DNA of 64,000 nucleotides, taken from NCBI GenBank assembly GCA_038117265.1, contig JAYOFO010000003.1:1-64000 (forward strand), read 5' to 3'. A program made the position numbers and the translations under genes. This document shows, piece after piece, positions 19,625-28,828 of this stretch. The notes below the pieces were generated by a model. That model was not told the DNA's origin, made no database searches, and saw only the letters and a program-made list of their open reading frames with translations. Position 1 is the first letter of the stretch. Each line of letters opens with the position of its first letter. The DNA comes from JAYPUG01 sp038117265. GTDB lineage: Bacteria; Pseudomonadota; Alphaproteobacteria; UBA6615.

Positions 19625-21001
19625 ATGACGATCCGTCTCTACAACACGCTGTCGCGCCAGAAGGAAGACTTCGCACCCATCGATGTGGCGAAAGTGCGCA
19701 TGTATGTGTGCGGGCCGACCGTCTACGACACGATCCACATCGGCAATGCCCGCCCGCTGGTCGTCTTCGACGTCCTCTACCGGCTGCTGCGCCACGAATT
19801 CGGCGCCCGCCACGTCACCTATGCGCGCAACATCACCGATGTCGACGACAAGATCATCGAACGTGCGGCCGAGAACGGTGAGGCGATCGAAGTGCTGACA
19901 GCGCGCACCACCGACGACTTCCATGCCGCGACGGCGGCGCTCGGCTGCCTAGCGCCGGACGTGGAGCCGCGCGCGACGGCGCACATTCCCCAGATGATCG
20001 CCCTGATCGAGATCCTGATCGCCGGGGACCATGCCTATGCGGCCGACGGCCACGTGCTGTTCCACGTGCCCTCGATGCCCGACTACGGCCGACTGTCGGG
20101 CCGCAACCGCGACGAGATGATCGCCGGCGCGCGGGTCGAGGTGGCGCCCTACAAGCGCGATCCCGCCGACTTCGTGCTGTGGAAGCCCTCGACCGGCGAC
20201 CAGCCCGGCTGGGAGTCGCCCTGGGGCCATGGCCGGCCCGGCTGGCATCTGGAGTGCTCGGCGATGAGCGCCCAGCATCTGGGCAAGTCCTTCGACATCC
20301 ATGGCGGCGGCGTCGACCTGGTGTTCCCGCACCACGAGAACGAGATCGCCCAATCGCGCTGCGCGGACGCCGACGCCTCGTTCGCGCGCTTCTGGGTACA
20401 CAATGGCTACCTGATGAGCGAGGGCGAGAAGATGTCGAAGTCGCTCGGCAACTTCTACACCGTCTCGGATCTGCTCGCGGAGTTCCCGGGCGAGGCGCTG
20501 CGCCTGGCGTTGCTCAAGACCCATTACCGCCAGCCGCTCGACTTCACCAAGGAGGGCGTGCGCGAGGCTCGCCAGGAGCTCAACCGGTTCTATCGGGCGC
20601 TGGCGCTGGCGGAGGGGGAGGTCCCCGACAGCGGCGCCGTGCCGGCCGACCTGGTTGCGGCGCTGGAAGACGATCTGAACACGCCGCTCGCCCTGACCGC
20701 GGTCCGAACCGCCGCCGACGCGGTGTTCGCGGCGCGCGATGAGGGGTCGGCTGCGGATGTGCAGGCGGCCGCGGGTGCGCTGAAGGCCGCGGGGCGGTTC
20801 CTCGGACTGTTGCAGGCTTCCGCCGAGGCCTGGTTCCGTGGCGGTGGCGACGCCGAGATCGACGCGCTCGTCGCCGAGCGGATCGCCGCGCGCGCCGCGA
20901 AGGACTTCGCGCGCGCCGACGAGATTCGCGACACGCTGGCCGCACGCGGCATCGTGCTGGAAGACGGCGCGGGCGGCACCACCTGGCGGCGCGAGGGCTA
21001 G
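19625..21001 (+). CDS. cysS: Cysteinyl-tRNA synthetase
   Basis: Class I synthetase charging tRNA-Cys. The HIGH motif is IHIGNARPLVVFD, directly after the zinc-site Cys in MYVCGPTVYD. Further zinc ligands are in GWHLECSAMS and FPHHENEIAQS. The KMSKS loop is GEKMSKSLGNF. Length 458 is normal, and the anticodon-binding end (DFARADEIRDTLAARGIVL) is complete. Citramalate synthase follows after 16 bp and is probably co-transcribed. Confidence 0.96.
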   Translation: MTIRLYNTLSRQKEDFAPIDVAKVRMYVCGPTVYDTIHIGNARPLVVFDVLYRLLRHEFGARHVTYARNITDVDDKIIERAAENGEAIEVLTARTTDDFHAATAALGCLAPDVEPRATAHIPQMIALIEILIAGDHAYAADGHVLFHVPSMPDYGRLSGRNRDEMIAGARVEVAPYKRDPADFVLWKPSTGDQPGWESPWGHGRPGWHLECSAMSAQHLGKSFDIHGGGVDLVFPHHENEIAQSRCADADASFARFWVHNGYLMSEGEKMSKSLGNFYTVSDLLAEFPGEALRLALLKTHYRQPLDFTKEGVREARQELNRFYRALALAEGEVPDSGAVPADLVAALEDDLNTPLALTAVRTAADAVFAARDEGSAADVQAAAGALKAAGRFLGLLQASAEAWFRGGGDAEIDALVAERIAARAAKDFARADEIRDTLAARGIVLEDGAGGTTWRREG

Positions 21002-21017
21002 GGGCGAGGGTTCGATC

Positions 21018-22607
21018 ATGGCCGAGCGCATCTACCTGTTCGACACGACCCTGCGCGACGGCGCGCAGACCCGCGGCGTCGACTTCTCCGTCGACGACAA
21101 GCGTACGATCGCGCGCGCGCTCGACGAGATCGGCCTCGACTATGTCGAGGGCGGCTGGCCGGGTGCGAACCCGGTCGACGACGCCTTCTTCGCCGAGAAT
21201 CCGGGGCTGAAGCGTGCGTCCTTCACCGCCTTCGGCATGACGCGCCGGCCCGATCACTCGGCCGCGAACGATCCAGGGATCAACGCGCTGATCTCGACCG
21301 CCGCCGACGCCATCTGCATGGTCGGCAAGACCTGGGACTTCCATGTCGATGTCGCCTTCGGCATCCCGCGCGCGGACAATGTCGCGATGATCGCCGACAG
21401 CGTCGCCTATGCCGCGTCGCGCAAGGACGAGGTGCTGTTCGACGCAGAGCATTTCTTCGACGGCTACAAGGCCAACCCGGACTATGCGCTGCAGTGCCTG
21501 AAGGCGGCGCTCGAGGGCGGCGCGCGCTGGGTCGTGCTGTGCGACACCAATGGCGGGACCCTGCCGCACGAGGTCTCGCGCATCGTCGCCGCGGTGCTGG
21601 AGCAGATTCCCGGTGATCGCGTCGGCATCCACACCCATGACGACACGGGGAATGCGGTGGCCAACACGCTGGCGGCCGTCGAGGCGGGGGTCCGCCACGT
21701 GCAGGGCACCCTGAACGGGCTCGGCGAGCGCTGCGGCAACGCCAATCTGGTTAAGGTCGTGCCGAACCTGATGCTGAAATACGGCGGCGCCTACGAGACC
21801 GGGATCGATGCCGACGGCCTGCGCCGGCTCACCCATGTGTCGCGGTTGCTCGACGAGCTGCTCAACCGCGCACCCGACCGGCATGCGGCCTATGTCGGCG
21901 AGGCGGCGTTCACCCACAAGGGCGGGCTGCACGTCTCGGCGGTGCAGAAGGATCCGTCTACCTACGAACACATCGACCCGGCGGCCGTCGGCAACCAGCG
22001 CCACATCGTGGTGTCGGACCAGGCGGGCCGCTCGAACGTGCTGTCGCGGCTGGCCGAGGCCGGGATCGACGTCGACAGCGCCGACCCGCGCATCTCGCGG
22101 CTGGTCGAGGACGTCAAGGCGCGCGAGTTCGAGGGCTATACCTATGACGGGGCCGAGGCGAGCTTCGAGCTGCTGGCCCGCCGGGCGCTGGGCAACCTGC
22201 CGAAATTCTACGTGATGGAGAGCTTCCGCTCCGAGGTCGAGCGGCGCTTCAACGCGCGCGGCGACGTCACCACGGTAAGCCAGGCGGTGGTGAAGATGCA
22301 GATCGACGGCGAGCCGACGATGCAGGTCGCCGAGGGCAACGGCCCGGTCAACGCGCTCGACGATGCGATGCGCAAGGCGCTGCTGCCGAAATATCCCGAG
22401 CTGGAGCAGATGCGCCTGGTCGACTTCAAGGTGCGCATCCTGACCCCGCAGGCGGCGACGGCGGCCGTGACCCGCGTGATGATCGAGTCCACCGACGAGA
22501 CCGGTCAGCGCTGGGGCACGGTCGGCATCTCGCCGAATATCATCGATGCGGCCTACGAGGCGCTCGACGACGCCATCGTGCACAAGCTGTTGCGCGCACG
22601 CGGCTAG
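21018..22607 (+). CDS. cimA: (R)-citramalate synthase (LeuA/CimA family)
   Basis: Condenses pyruvate and acetyl-CoA to citramalate for threonine-independent isoleucine synthesis. The start MAERIYLFDTTLRDGAQTRG is the DRE-TIM metallolyase signature, and GGWPGANPVDDAFF is typical of the CimA branch. Later motifs are LCDTNGGTLPHEVSR, HTHDDTGNAVANTLAAVEAG (metal ligands) and GLGERCGNANLVKVVPNL. The last 120 residues form the LeuA-type allosteric domain. Length 529. A related branch makes 2-isopropylmalate or homocitrate, but the N-terminal pattern favours CimA. ATG at 21018 is chosen because the upstream frame overlaps cysS. Confidence 0.88.
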   Translation: MAERIYLFDTTLRDGAQTRGVDFSVDDKRTIARALDEIGLDYVEGGWPGANPVDDAFFAENPGLKRASFTAFGMTRRPDHSAANDPGINALISTAADAICMVGKTWDFHVDVAFGIPRADNVAMIADSVAYAASRKDEVLFDAEHFFDGYKANPDYALQCLKAALEGGARWVVLCDTNGGTLPHEVSRIVAAVLEQIPGDRVGIHTHDDTGNAVANTLAAVEAGVRHVQGTLNGLGERCGNANLVKVVPNLMLKYGGAYETGIDADGLRRLTHVSRLLDELLNRAPDRHAAYVGEAAFTHKGGLHVSAVQKDPSTYEHIDPAAVGNQRHIVVSDQAGRSNVLSRLAEAGIDVDSADPRISRLVEDVKAREFEGYTYDGAEASFELLARRALGNLPKFYVMESFRSEVERRFNARGDVTTVSQAVVKMQIDGEPTMQVAEGNGPVNALDDAMRKALLPKYPELEQMRLVDFKVRILTPQAATAAVTRVMIESTDETGQRWGTVGISPNIIDAAYEALDDAIVHKLLRARG

Positions 22608-22697
22608 GCCCGCGGATCACACCGAAGTGACCGGTGGTTCAAGTGGCCCCGGCGGGTCCGCGCGCTAGGTTGCGCGGAGACGAGGGAGACACCTGCG

Positions 22698-23702
22698 ATG
22701 TACGTTCGCTTGTCCGCATGCCTGCGCAAGCCGTTCCTGGCGCTTCTGGCGGCGATCGCCGCGGCCGCGTTCGCGGTGCCATCGGCCTTGGCCGATCGCG
22801 ACCGGTAGGCGCAAGACTGGCCGAACACCGATTTCTCGCGCCACAGCGTCGACCTCGACGAGATCTTCTCGGGCGGGATCGGCCGCGACGTCATCCCGGC
22901 GATCGACGATCCGACCGTCGGCGGGCTGGACAGGGGCGCCGAGGTCCACGACCCGCGCGAGCCGGTGATCCGCGTGAGCGTCAACGGCGCGACGCGCGGC
23001 TATCCGCTGTCGGTGCTGATCTGGCACGAGATCGTCAATGACGAGCTCGGCGGTGTGCCCATCGCCGTCACCTACTGCCCGTTGTGCAACTCCGCCATCA
23101 TCTTCGACCGGCGGGTCGGCGACGTGGTGCTCGACTTCGGGACCACGGGGAACCTGCGCTTTTCCGACCTGGTAATATACGACCGCCAGACCGAGAGCTG
23201 GTGACAGCAATTCACGGGCGAGGGGATCGTCGGTGCGCATTCGGGGACGTCCCTGACGATGCTGCCCAACCGGGTGATGCCGTTCGGCCTGTTCGCGGCC
23301 GAACATCCCGACGCCGACCTGCTCGAGCGCCCGCCCTTCTTTCCGCGCAACTACGGGGTGAACCCGTATCACGGCTACGACACGGCGCCCGAACCGATGT
23401 TGCCCGGCCTGCCGCTGCCTGAGGGCGTGGCGCCGATGGCCTATGTCGTGGCGGTGGGCGACCAGGCCTGGACCCTCGACCTGCTGCGCGAGGCGAAGCG
23501 GATCGAGGCGGGCGACCTGCTGATCACCTGGGAACCCGGCCAGCTCTCGGTCCTCGACGTCTCCTACATCAAGGAGGCGCGCGACATCGGCTATGTCACG
23601 GTCCGGCGCCGCACCCCGGCGGGATATGCCGAGGCGCTGCACGACCTGACGTTCGCCTTCGCCTTCACCGCTTTCCACCCGGACGGAACGCTGCACAGGT
23701 AG
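22698..23702 (+). pseudogene. DUF3179 protein with in-frame TAG (22806) and TGA (23202)
   Basis: Starts with a signal peptide (LRKPFLALLAAIAAAAFAVPSALA). A TAG at 22806-22808 interrupts just before AQDWPNTDFSRHSVDLDEI. The DUF3179 body follows: IPAIDDPTVGGLDRG, VTYCPLCNSAIIFDRRVGD and GNLRFSDLVIYDRQTESW. A TGA at 23202-23204 follows that Trp, and the frame continues QQFTGEGIVGAHSG to the real stop at 23700. All parts share one frame. Function of DUF3179 is not established. The TAG looks like a nonsense change. The TGA could be another, or a recoded Sec codon, since two likely selenoproteins are encoded 5 kb away and a hairpin follows it. Confidence 0.6.
23217..23231 (+). promoter_or_regulatory. 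Weak SECIS-like hairpin after the DUF3179 TGA
   Basis: Stem GGCGA/UCGUC (five pairs, one of them G-U) with loop GGGGA, starting 12 bases after the TGA, so the loop begins 17 nt after it. Position and a G at the loop start fit bacterial SECIS rules loosely. In GC-rich DNA such a short stem can occur by chance. Confidence 0.25.
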
Positions 23703-23726
23703 CCGGCACCCCGGCCCAGCCAGGGC

Positions 23727-24962
23727 CTATTCGGCCGCGACGGCGTAGTCCGGGATCTCGAGCTCGGGCAGCACCTTCTCCATGAACAGCTGCATCTCCT
23801 CCATCACCAAGTCCTTGGGCTGCTGGGCGAAGTGCCAGATCAGGGTGATGTACTCGAACGGCGCCTGGTCGAAGATGCCCTTCCAGTAGGCGATCGCGTC
23901 GTCGACGGTGCCGCCGGTCAGGAAGCTGGTGTTCTTCATCGCCTGGAACGCCGCCTCGTCGCTCGGATCGGCCCGCTCGACATTGTGGTTGGCGAACACC
24001 GAGTAGAAGTTCTTGAAGATGTCCACGTCGTACTTCATCACCCGCTTCTTGAACTCGTCGTAGTTCTTGGCGATCCGCGTCTGGCGAACGATGTTTTGGC
24101 GCTCGCCCAGCCGGAAGTTGTGGCCGTGCTCGTTGGCCACCCGATGGTACATCTTGGCCAGATCGACCACCACGTCGGTCGGGTTGAAGTAGCACGGGTG
24201 GAAGCCGTTCCTGGCGCAGTACTCGATGGTCTCGGGGCTCTTGTGGACGCCCAGGAAGACCGGCGGATGCGGCTTCTGGTAGGGCTTCGGCACGACGCAG
24301 ATCCGTCGGATGGCGTCGTCGTCGCCGACCTCGCCCTCGGCACCGGCCGCGCGCGCGATGTCGGTGCCGGGATAGCCCTGGACGCCCGTCTCGAACGGGT
24401 AGGGGGCCTGGTAGTACTTGCCGTTGAGCGCGACGGAATCCTTGGTCCAGCAGTCGAGGATCATCTCCAGCCGTTCCTCGAAGATCTCGCGGTTCAGCAG
24501 GTCGGCGGCGCTGCCATCCGAGGTCGAGGCGGGTGCGTCGACGGACTGGCCGAGGATGTCGGTCCAGCGCTTCTGGTAGCCGCGCGCGAAGCCGACGAAG
24601 TAGCGGCCGTTGCACAGATGGTCGATGATCGCCGTCTCCTCGGCCACGCGGATCGGGTCTTGCGTGGCGAGCACATAGCCGAGCGCGCCGACATGCAGGT
24701 TCTTGGTGTGCGCGGCCCAGTGGGCGTTGAGCACGCCCGGGTTGGGGCCGACCTCGTAGCCTTCCGAGTGTAGGTGATGCTCGATGGTGGACATACCCCA
24801 CACGCCCATCTCGTCGGCCGCCTTGACGATCTCGGTCCACTCGTGGACGGCCTTGTTGTAGGCCGCGGAATCCGCACCGCGCGGGGCGCGCGCCTTGCGG
24901 TCGTCCTCGCCGTCGGCGGGGATCATCGGGTACAGCTGCACGATCACTTTGGGTAATGTCAT
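23727..24962 (-). CDS. LLM-class flavin-dependent oxidoreductase
   Basis: Luciferase-like monooxygenase family, using FMN or F420 with a partner reductase. The 411-residue protein begins LPKVIVQLYPMIP. It has VKAADEMGVWGMSTIEHHLH (first TIM-barrel strand and helix), IRVAEETAIIDHLCNGRYFV and GFARGYQKRW, which are the usual family segments. The oxidised substrate is unknown. GGAGGA lies before the ATG at 24962. The gene upstream in transcription order, 47 bp away, encodes an OsmC protein, so the two may share an operon. Confidence 0.85.
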   Translation of the reverse strand: MTLPKVIVQLYPMIPADGEDDRKARAPRGADSAAYNKAVHEWTEIVKAADEMGVWGMSTIEHHLHSEGYEVGPNPGVLNAHWAAHTKNLHVGALGYVLATQDPIRVAEETAIIDHLCNGRYFVGFARGYQKRWTDILGQSVDAPASTSDGSAADLLNREIFEERLEMILDCWTKDSVALNGKYYQAPYPFETGVQGYPGTDIARAAGAEGEVGDDDAIRRICVVPKPYQKPHPPVFLGVHKSPETIEYCARNGFHPCYFNPTDVVVDLAKMYHRVANEHGHNFRLGERQNIVRQTRIAKNYDEFKKRVMKYDVDIFKNFYSVFANHNVERADPSDEAAFQAMKNTSFLTGGTVDDAIAYWKGIFDQAPFEYITLIWHFAQQPKDLVMEEMQLFMEKVLPELEIPDYAVAAE

Positions 24963-25009
24963 CGCTCGGTTCCTCCCGGATGTTGTTCGCGTGTTCGTAT
25001 CGCGCCGGA

Positions 25010-25504
25010 TCAGGCGTCGATCCAGCCATCCTCCGTCTTCAGCCGGTGCGCCACGTCGGTCGGCTCGCGCACGATCGCCTCGATGAAGCAGCCCTGCTTG
25101 GCGGCCGCGATCAGCCGCAGCCGGTCCTCGACCGGGGCGTCGCTGTCGAACTCGATGTCCATGCGCACGCCGGTCGGCCGCGAGACATAGGGATCGCGGC
25201 CCGTCACCGTCGCCTCCCATTCCGCGTGGCAGCGCAAGACGGCGTTCCGCACATCGATGCGCATCTTCTTGGCGAAGGCGCGAATCTGGGTCATCAGGCA
25301 CGAGGTGAGGCCGGCCATGAAATAGGCCATGGGCACCGGCGCGGTGCCCTCGCCGCCCTGGAAGGCGGTCTCGTCGGAGGCGAATTCCCACGACATCTGC
25401 TTCGGCGCGACCCAGTCGACGGTCATCTCCGAGCGCATCTTGCCCACTGCGCGCGCCTCGCAGTCGAAGACGGCGGTGAAGGATCGCTCGAGGGCCTCGT
25501 TCAT
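25010..25504 (-). CDS. OsmC family peroxide/thiol protein
   Basis: 164 residues. OsmC/Ohr proteins reduce organic hydroperoxides using two cysteines. Here they are in AYFMAGLTSCLMTQIRAFA and in AAKQGCFIEAIVRE, the second being atypical in context, so activity as a peroxidase is likely but not certain. It lies in the minus-strand pair with the LLM oxidoreductase and is divergent from trmJ. Confidence 0.82.
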   Translation of the reverse strand: MNEALERSFTAVFDCEARAVGKMRSEMTVDWVAPKQMSWEFASDETAFQGGEGTAPVPMAYFMAGLTSCLMTQIRAFAKKMRIDVRNAVLRCHAEWEATVTGRDPYVSRPTGVRMDIEFDSDAPVEDRLRLIAAAKQGCFIEAIVREPTDVAHRLKTEDGWIDA

Positions 25505-25591
25505 TGGGCGCGCTCCCGCTTTGAAGCTTCAGGCGCGATAGTGTAGCGGTATTGCGAACCCGCCGTCAGGCCCTTGAACGCAGGTATTTGC

Positions 25592-26407
25592 ATGGCCGGT
25601 ACCGACCGCACGCAGACCCCGATCCTCGGGGGACCGCGCGTCATCCTCGTCGAACCCCAGCTCGGCGAGAATGTCGGCGCGGTCGCGCGCGCCATGCTCA
25701 ACTGCGGGCTCGACCGGCTGTCGCTGGTGAATCCGCGTGAGGCCTGGCCCAACCCCAAGGCCTTGGCGATGGCGGCCGGAGCGACCGAAGTCCTCGATAA
25801 TGCGAAGGTGTTCGGGACGCTGGAGGAGGCCGTCGGCGGCGCGACGAACGTCTTTGCGACCACGGCACGCCCCCGCGAGACGACCGCGCGGGTGCTCACC
25901 CCGCGTGCCGCGGCGGCCGAAATGCGCGCCGCCCATGCCCGCGGCGAGGAGATCGGCCTGCTGTTCGGGCCCGAGCGCTCGGGGCTGACCAACGATCACA
26001 TCGCGCTGGCGGACACCTTGATCACGGTGCCGCTGAACCCGGCCTATTCGTCGCTGAACCTTGCCCAGGCGGTGCTGCTGGTCGCGTATGAGTGGTTCAC
26101 CGCCGGCGACGGCACGCCGGCCGAGGAACTCGCCATGGCCGGCACGCGCCCGGCCGAGAAGGACGAGCTGATCGCGCTGTTCGAGCGGCTCGAGGCCGAG
26201 CTCGACGCGGGCGGCTTCTTCCGCGCCCCGGATCTCAGGCCGACGGTGGTGCGCAACCTGCGCTCGATGCTGCAGCGCGCGCGCCTGACCGAACAGGAGG
26301 TCCGCACCTTCCAGGGGGTGATCAGCGCGCTGACGCGGAGCTGGCAGCACACCCAGAACGCCAGGCGGCGGCGCGATGCGGCCGGGGACAAGCCCGGCGC
26401 GGACTAG
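25592..26407 (+). CDS. trmJ: tRNA (cytidine/uridine-2'-O-)-methyltransferase, TrmJ type
   Basis: SPOUT (SpoU) knot methyltransferase that modifies position 32 of tRNAs. The three family motifs are seen: EPQLGENVGAVARAMLNCGL, IGLLFGPERSGLTNDHI and VPLNPAYSSLNLAQAVLL. Length about 271. I take the ATG at 25592; an in-frame TTG lies 18 bases earlier. The stop shares CTAG with the convergent EamA gene. Confidence 0.88.
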   Translation: MAGTDRTQTPILGGPRVILVEPQLGENVGAVARAMLNCGLDRLSLVNPREAWPNPKALAMAAGATEVLDNAKVFGTLEEAVGGATNVFATTARPRETTARVLTPRAAAAEMRAAHARGEEIGLLFGPERSGLTNDHIALADTLITVPLNPAYSSLNLAQAVLLVAYEWFTAGDGTPAEELAMAGTRPAEKDELIALFERLEAELDAGGFFRAPDLRPTVVRNLRSMLQRARLTEQEVRTFQGVISALTRSWQHTQNARRRRDAAGDKPGAD

Positions 26408-27291
26408 GGTGAGGGGGCGGGCGCGCGGCGCAGTCCGATGGCGAAATGGACGGCCAGGGTCGCCAGGATCACCGCCCCGCCGGCCAGGGTCGTCGCCGAC
26501 GGCGTCTGGGCAATGGCGAGCCAGGCCCAGAAGGGCCCCAACACCGCCTCGAGCAGGATGATCAGGCTGACCTCGGGCGCCGGGATGTACTTCGGCCCCA
26601 GCCCGATCAGGAAGAACGAGACCGGCAGCACGGCGAAGCCGAGGATCGCCAGCCAGGCGATGTCGAGCGTGACGATGGCGACGGTCGGCGCCACGGCGAG
26701 CCCGACGAGGGCGATCAGGAAGCCGCCGAGCGCCAGCGAAGGCGCCGGGTCGTCGATCCGCGCATGGCCGAGGATGACCACCATCCCGCCCCAGGCCAGC
26801 GCCGTGACGACCGCGGCGAAGTTGCCCCAATGGTCGCCGCGGCCCAGCCCCTCGGCAAAGATGACGCCCATGGCGGCGATCGCGATGGCGATGGCAACGA
26901 AGGTGCGCGCCGGCACCCGCGCGCCGGCGAACATCCAGGCGAAGATCGCGGCAAACAGGGGCGCGCAGGCGACGATGAACAGCGTGTTGGCGACGCTGGT
27001 GGTGGTGATGGCCGTCACCCAGCCGACTGAGGAAACGGCGAACAGGAAGCCCACGGCGAGTTGGCCGCGCGTGCGCAGACGCGCGAAGACCGCGCCCGCA
27101 CGGCCCCGGTAGCGCACCGCGACGAACAGGGTGAGCGCGATCCCCATGAACAGGCCGCGCCAGAACAGCTGGGTGCGCGGGTCGGCGGCCACCAGCGAGG
27201 TCAGCAGCCCGTCGGGGCTGAGCACGATCACACCGGCGACGGTGATCGCTATCCCCTTGAACTGGCTGGATTCCTCTGTGGCGTGCGCCAT
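26404..27291 (-). CDS. EamA/DMT-family permease
   Basis: About 295 residues, with ten predicted membrane helices in two EamA repeats (for example FLFAVSSVGWVTAITTTS and VALLGLA-like glycine-rich helices; the second repeat ends with LEAVLGPFWAWLAI). The DMT superfamily exports or imports small metabolites; the substrate cannot be predicted. I use the ATG at 27291, where the hydrophobic part begins soon after (FKGIAITVAGVIVLSPDG). It is divergent from rpsD. Confidence 0.82.
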   Translation of the reverse strand: MAHATEESSQFKGIAITVAGVIVLSPDGLLTSLVAADPRTQLFWRGLFMGIALTLFVAVRYRGRAGAVFARLRTRGQLAVGFLFAVSSVGWVTAITTTSVANTLFIVACAPLFAAIFAWMFAGARVPARTFVAIAIAIAAMGVIFAEGLGRGDHWGNFAAVVTALAWGGMVVILGHARIDDPAPSLALGGFLIALVGLAVAPTVAIVTLDIAWLAILGFAVLPVSFFLIGLGPKYIPAPEVSLIILLEAVLGPFWAWLAIAQTPSATTLAGGAVILATLAVHFAIGLRRAPAPSP

Positions 27292-27348
27292 CGGTGATAC
27301 TGCCCCGGGGACCGTCGTTTCGCGCCTGCTCGAGCCCATCGAACGGGT

Positions 27349-27376
27349 TTGACAATGCGCCGCCGATCCCTATAGT
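27349..27376 (+). promoter_or_regulatory. Strong sigma70 promoter for rpsD
   Basis: TTGACA (27349-27354) and TATAGT (27371-27376) with a 16-base spacer, close to the consensus. The ATG of rpsD lies about 106 bases after the -10 box. The leader could carry S4 autoregulation, but I see no specific fold to support it. Confidence 0.75.
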
Positions 27377-27482
27377 TGCGCGCCATTCCCGGGGACGTGG
27401 ATCGGCAACGACCGAATCCCGCATCGCCAAGGCCTTATAGCGGTGCTGACCGGGACAACAAAGACAACATCGGAACAGAACC

Positions 27483-28097
27483 ATGTCGAAGCGGCATTCC
27501 GCGAAATACAAGATCGATCGCCGTCTGGGCGAAAACCTCTGGGGCCGGCCGAAGAGCCCGGTCAACCGGCGCGAGCACGGCCCCGGAGAACATGGCCGCC
27601 GACGCAAGAAGCCGTCGGATTATGGCCTCCACCTCATCGCCAAGCAGAAGCTGCGTAAGTATTACGGCGACGTCGGCGAGCGGCAGTTCCGCCGCTACTA
27701 CGACGAGGCCGTGCGTCGGCGCGGCGACACGGGCGAGAACCTGATCGAGCTACTCGAGCGACGCCTCGACGCCGTCATCTACCGGATGAAGTTCGTGCCG
27801 ACGATCTTCGCCGCGCGCCAGTTCGTCAACCACGGCCACATCCGGGTGAACGGCAAGCGCGTGAACATCCCGTCCTACCAGGTGCAGGACGGCGATGTGA
27901 TCGAGGTGAAGGACAAGTCGCGCGAGATTCCGCTGGTGCTGGAGGCGATCGCCTCGAGCGAGCGCGACGTGCCGGACTATCTCGACGTCGACCTCAACAA
28001 CCTCAAGGGCACCTACGTGCGCGGGCCGAAGCTCGCCGACGTGCCCTACCCGGTCCAGATGGAACCGAACCTGGTCGTCGAGTTCTACTCGCTCTAG
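27483..28097 (+). CDS. rpsD: 30S ribosomal protein S4
   Basis: Primary 16S rRNA binding protein and translation-fidelity factor. It begins SKRHSAKYKIDRRLGENLWG and carries the S4 RNA-binding domain (LERRLDAVIYRMKF, then ARQFVNHGHIRVNGKRVNIP). Length 204 is normal. It is monocistronic here, away from the other ribosomal protein genes, as is usual in alphaproteobacteria. Its stop shares CTAG with the convergent redoxin gene. Confidence 0.97.
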   Translation: MSKRHSAKYKIDRRLGENLWGRPKSPVNRREHGPGEHGRRRKKPSDYGLHLIAKQKLRKYYGDVGERQFRRYYDEAVRRRGDTGENLIELLERRLDAVIYRMKFVPTIFAARQFVNHGHIRVNGKRVNIPSYQVQDGDVIEVKDKSREIPLVLEAIASSERDVPDYLDVDLNNLKGTYVRGPKLADVPYPVQMEPNLVVEFYSL

Positions 28098-28777
28098 CCG
28101 AGCAGTTCGCGCAAGCGTTTCAGGAGGCCGCCCCCGGGGTGGCCTTCTACCGTTTCGGACCTGGCGCCGCCATCGCTGCGCAGCGCGTCCAGAACGGCGT
28201 CGACGGGCGGGCGGCGGACATAGCCGCTTTCCGTGAAGCGGTGGCTGACGCGGCCCTGCGCGTCGAGCACGACGATCGCCGGGTGCGGCACCCCGTAATA
28301 GGGGCTGTCGGACGGGTAGTTCTCGTTCAGCAGGCCGAAGGCGCGGATCACCTCGGATCGCTCGTCCGACAGCGTCGGGAAGGCGATGGCCTTGCGGGCA
28401 GCGAAGCGCGCTAGCGTGGGAACCGCGTCGTAGGTGACGGTCGCGACCTCATAGCCCAGCGCGCGCACCTCCTCGATCCTGTCGTTCCAGGCGACCGCCT
28501 GGACCACGCAATAGGGTCACCAGGAAAGCGAACGCGAGAAGATCAGGATCAGGCCGCGGTTGCGCGTCAGCGCCCGGAAGTTGCGCACCTGGTCTTCCTG
28601 ATCGGGCACCGAAAGGTCATGAGGCAGGGCCGTGCCGATAGCGACGCCCTTTTCGAGAGTGTCGAGCGGGCCGCGCGCCTGCGCGCCGGCCTCCGCCGCC
28701 GGCAGGAGCGTCGAAAGGAACATGGCCGCAAGCGCGGCGAGGAGCGCGGTGCGAAGCTGGCGGATGCATCGGCGCAT
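28094..28777 (-). CDS. Probable selenoprotein: exported thioredoxin-fold redoxin with U-P-Y-C motif
   Basis: Read through a TGA at 28517-28519, this is a 227-residue protein. It begins with a signal peptide (LRTALLAALAAMFLSTLLPAAEAGA). The redoxin fold follows: LTRNRGLILIFSRSLSW, then Sec-P-Y-C, then VVQAVAWNDRIEEVRALGY. The later peroxiredoxin-like part is FPTLSDERSEVIRAFGLL and HPAIVVLDAQGRVSHRF. Homologues have Cys at the TGA position (S-x-x-W-C-P-Y-C). A bacterial SECIS-like hairpin follows at 28487-28502. GGGAG precedes the ATG. The product is probably a periplasmic thiol/selenol oxidoreductase or peroxidase. It lies 51 bp after its paralogue, so the two are probably co-transcribed. The alternative is a Cys-to-stop mutation. 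Confidence 0.8.
28487..28502 (-). promoter_or_regulatory. Bacterial SECIS-like hairpin of the first redoxin
   Basis: On the minus strand CCAGGC-GGTC-GCCTGG gives a perfect 6-bp stem and a GGUC loop; one more U-A pair can be added (28486/28503). The loop's first G is 20 nt after the TGA. Bacterial SECIS elements have an apical loop beginning with G about 16-37 nt after the UGA, so position and shape fit. The stem lies inside coding sequence, as is normal in bacteria. Confidence 0.75.
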
Positions 28778-28828
28778 GCTTTGGCTCCCGGGCGTACCCG
28801 GCCCGTTCGAATACGCGTTCCGCGCGGC

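Noticed and set aside
28094..28507. A separate short gene starting at the Met/Val after the TGA in the redoxin
   Set aside because: It would start inside the thioredoxin fold, lack the active site and have no ribosome site; readthrough gives a complete protein.
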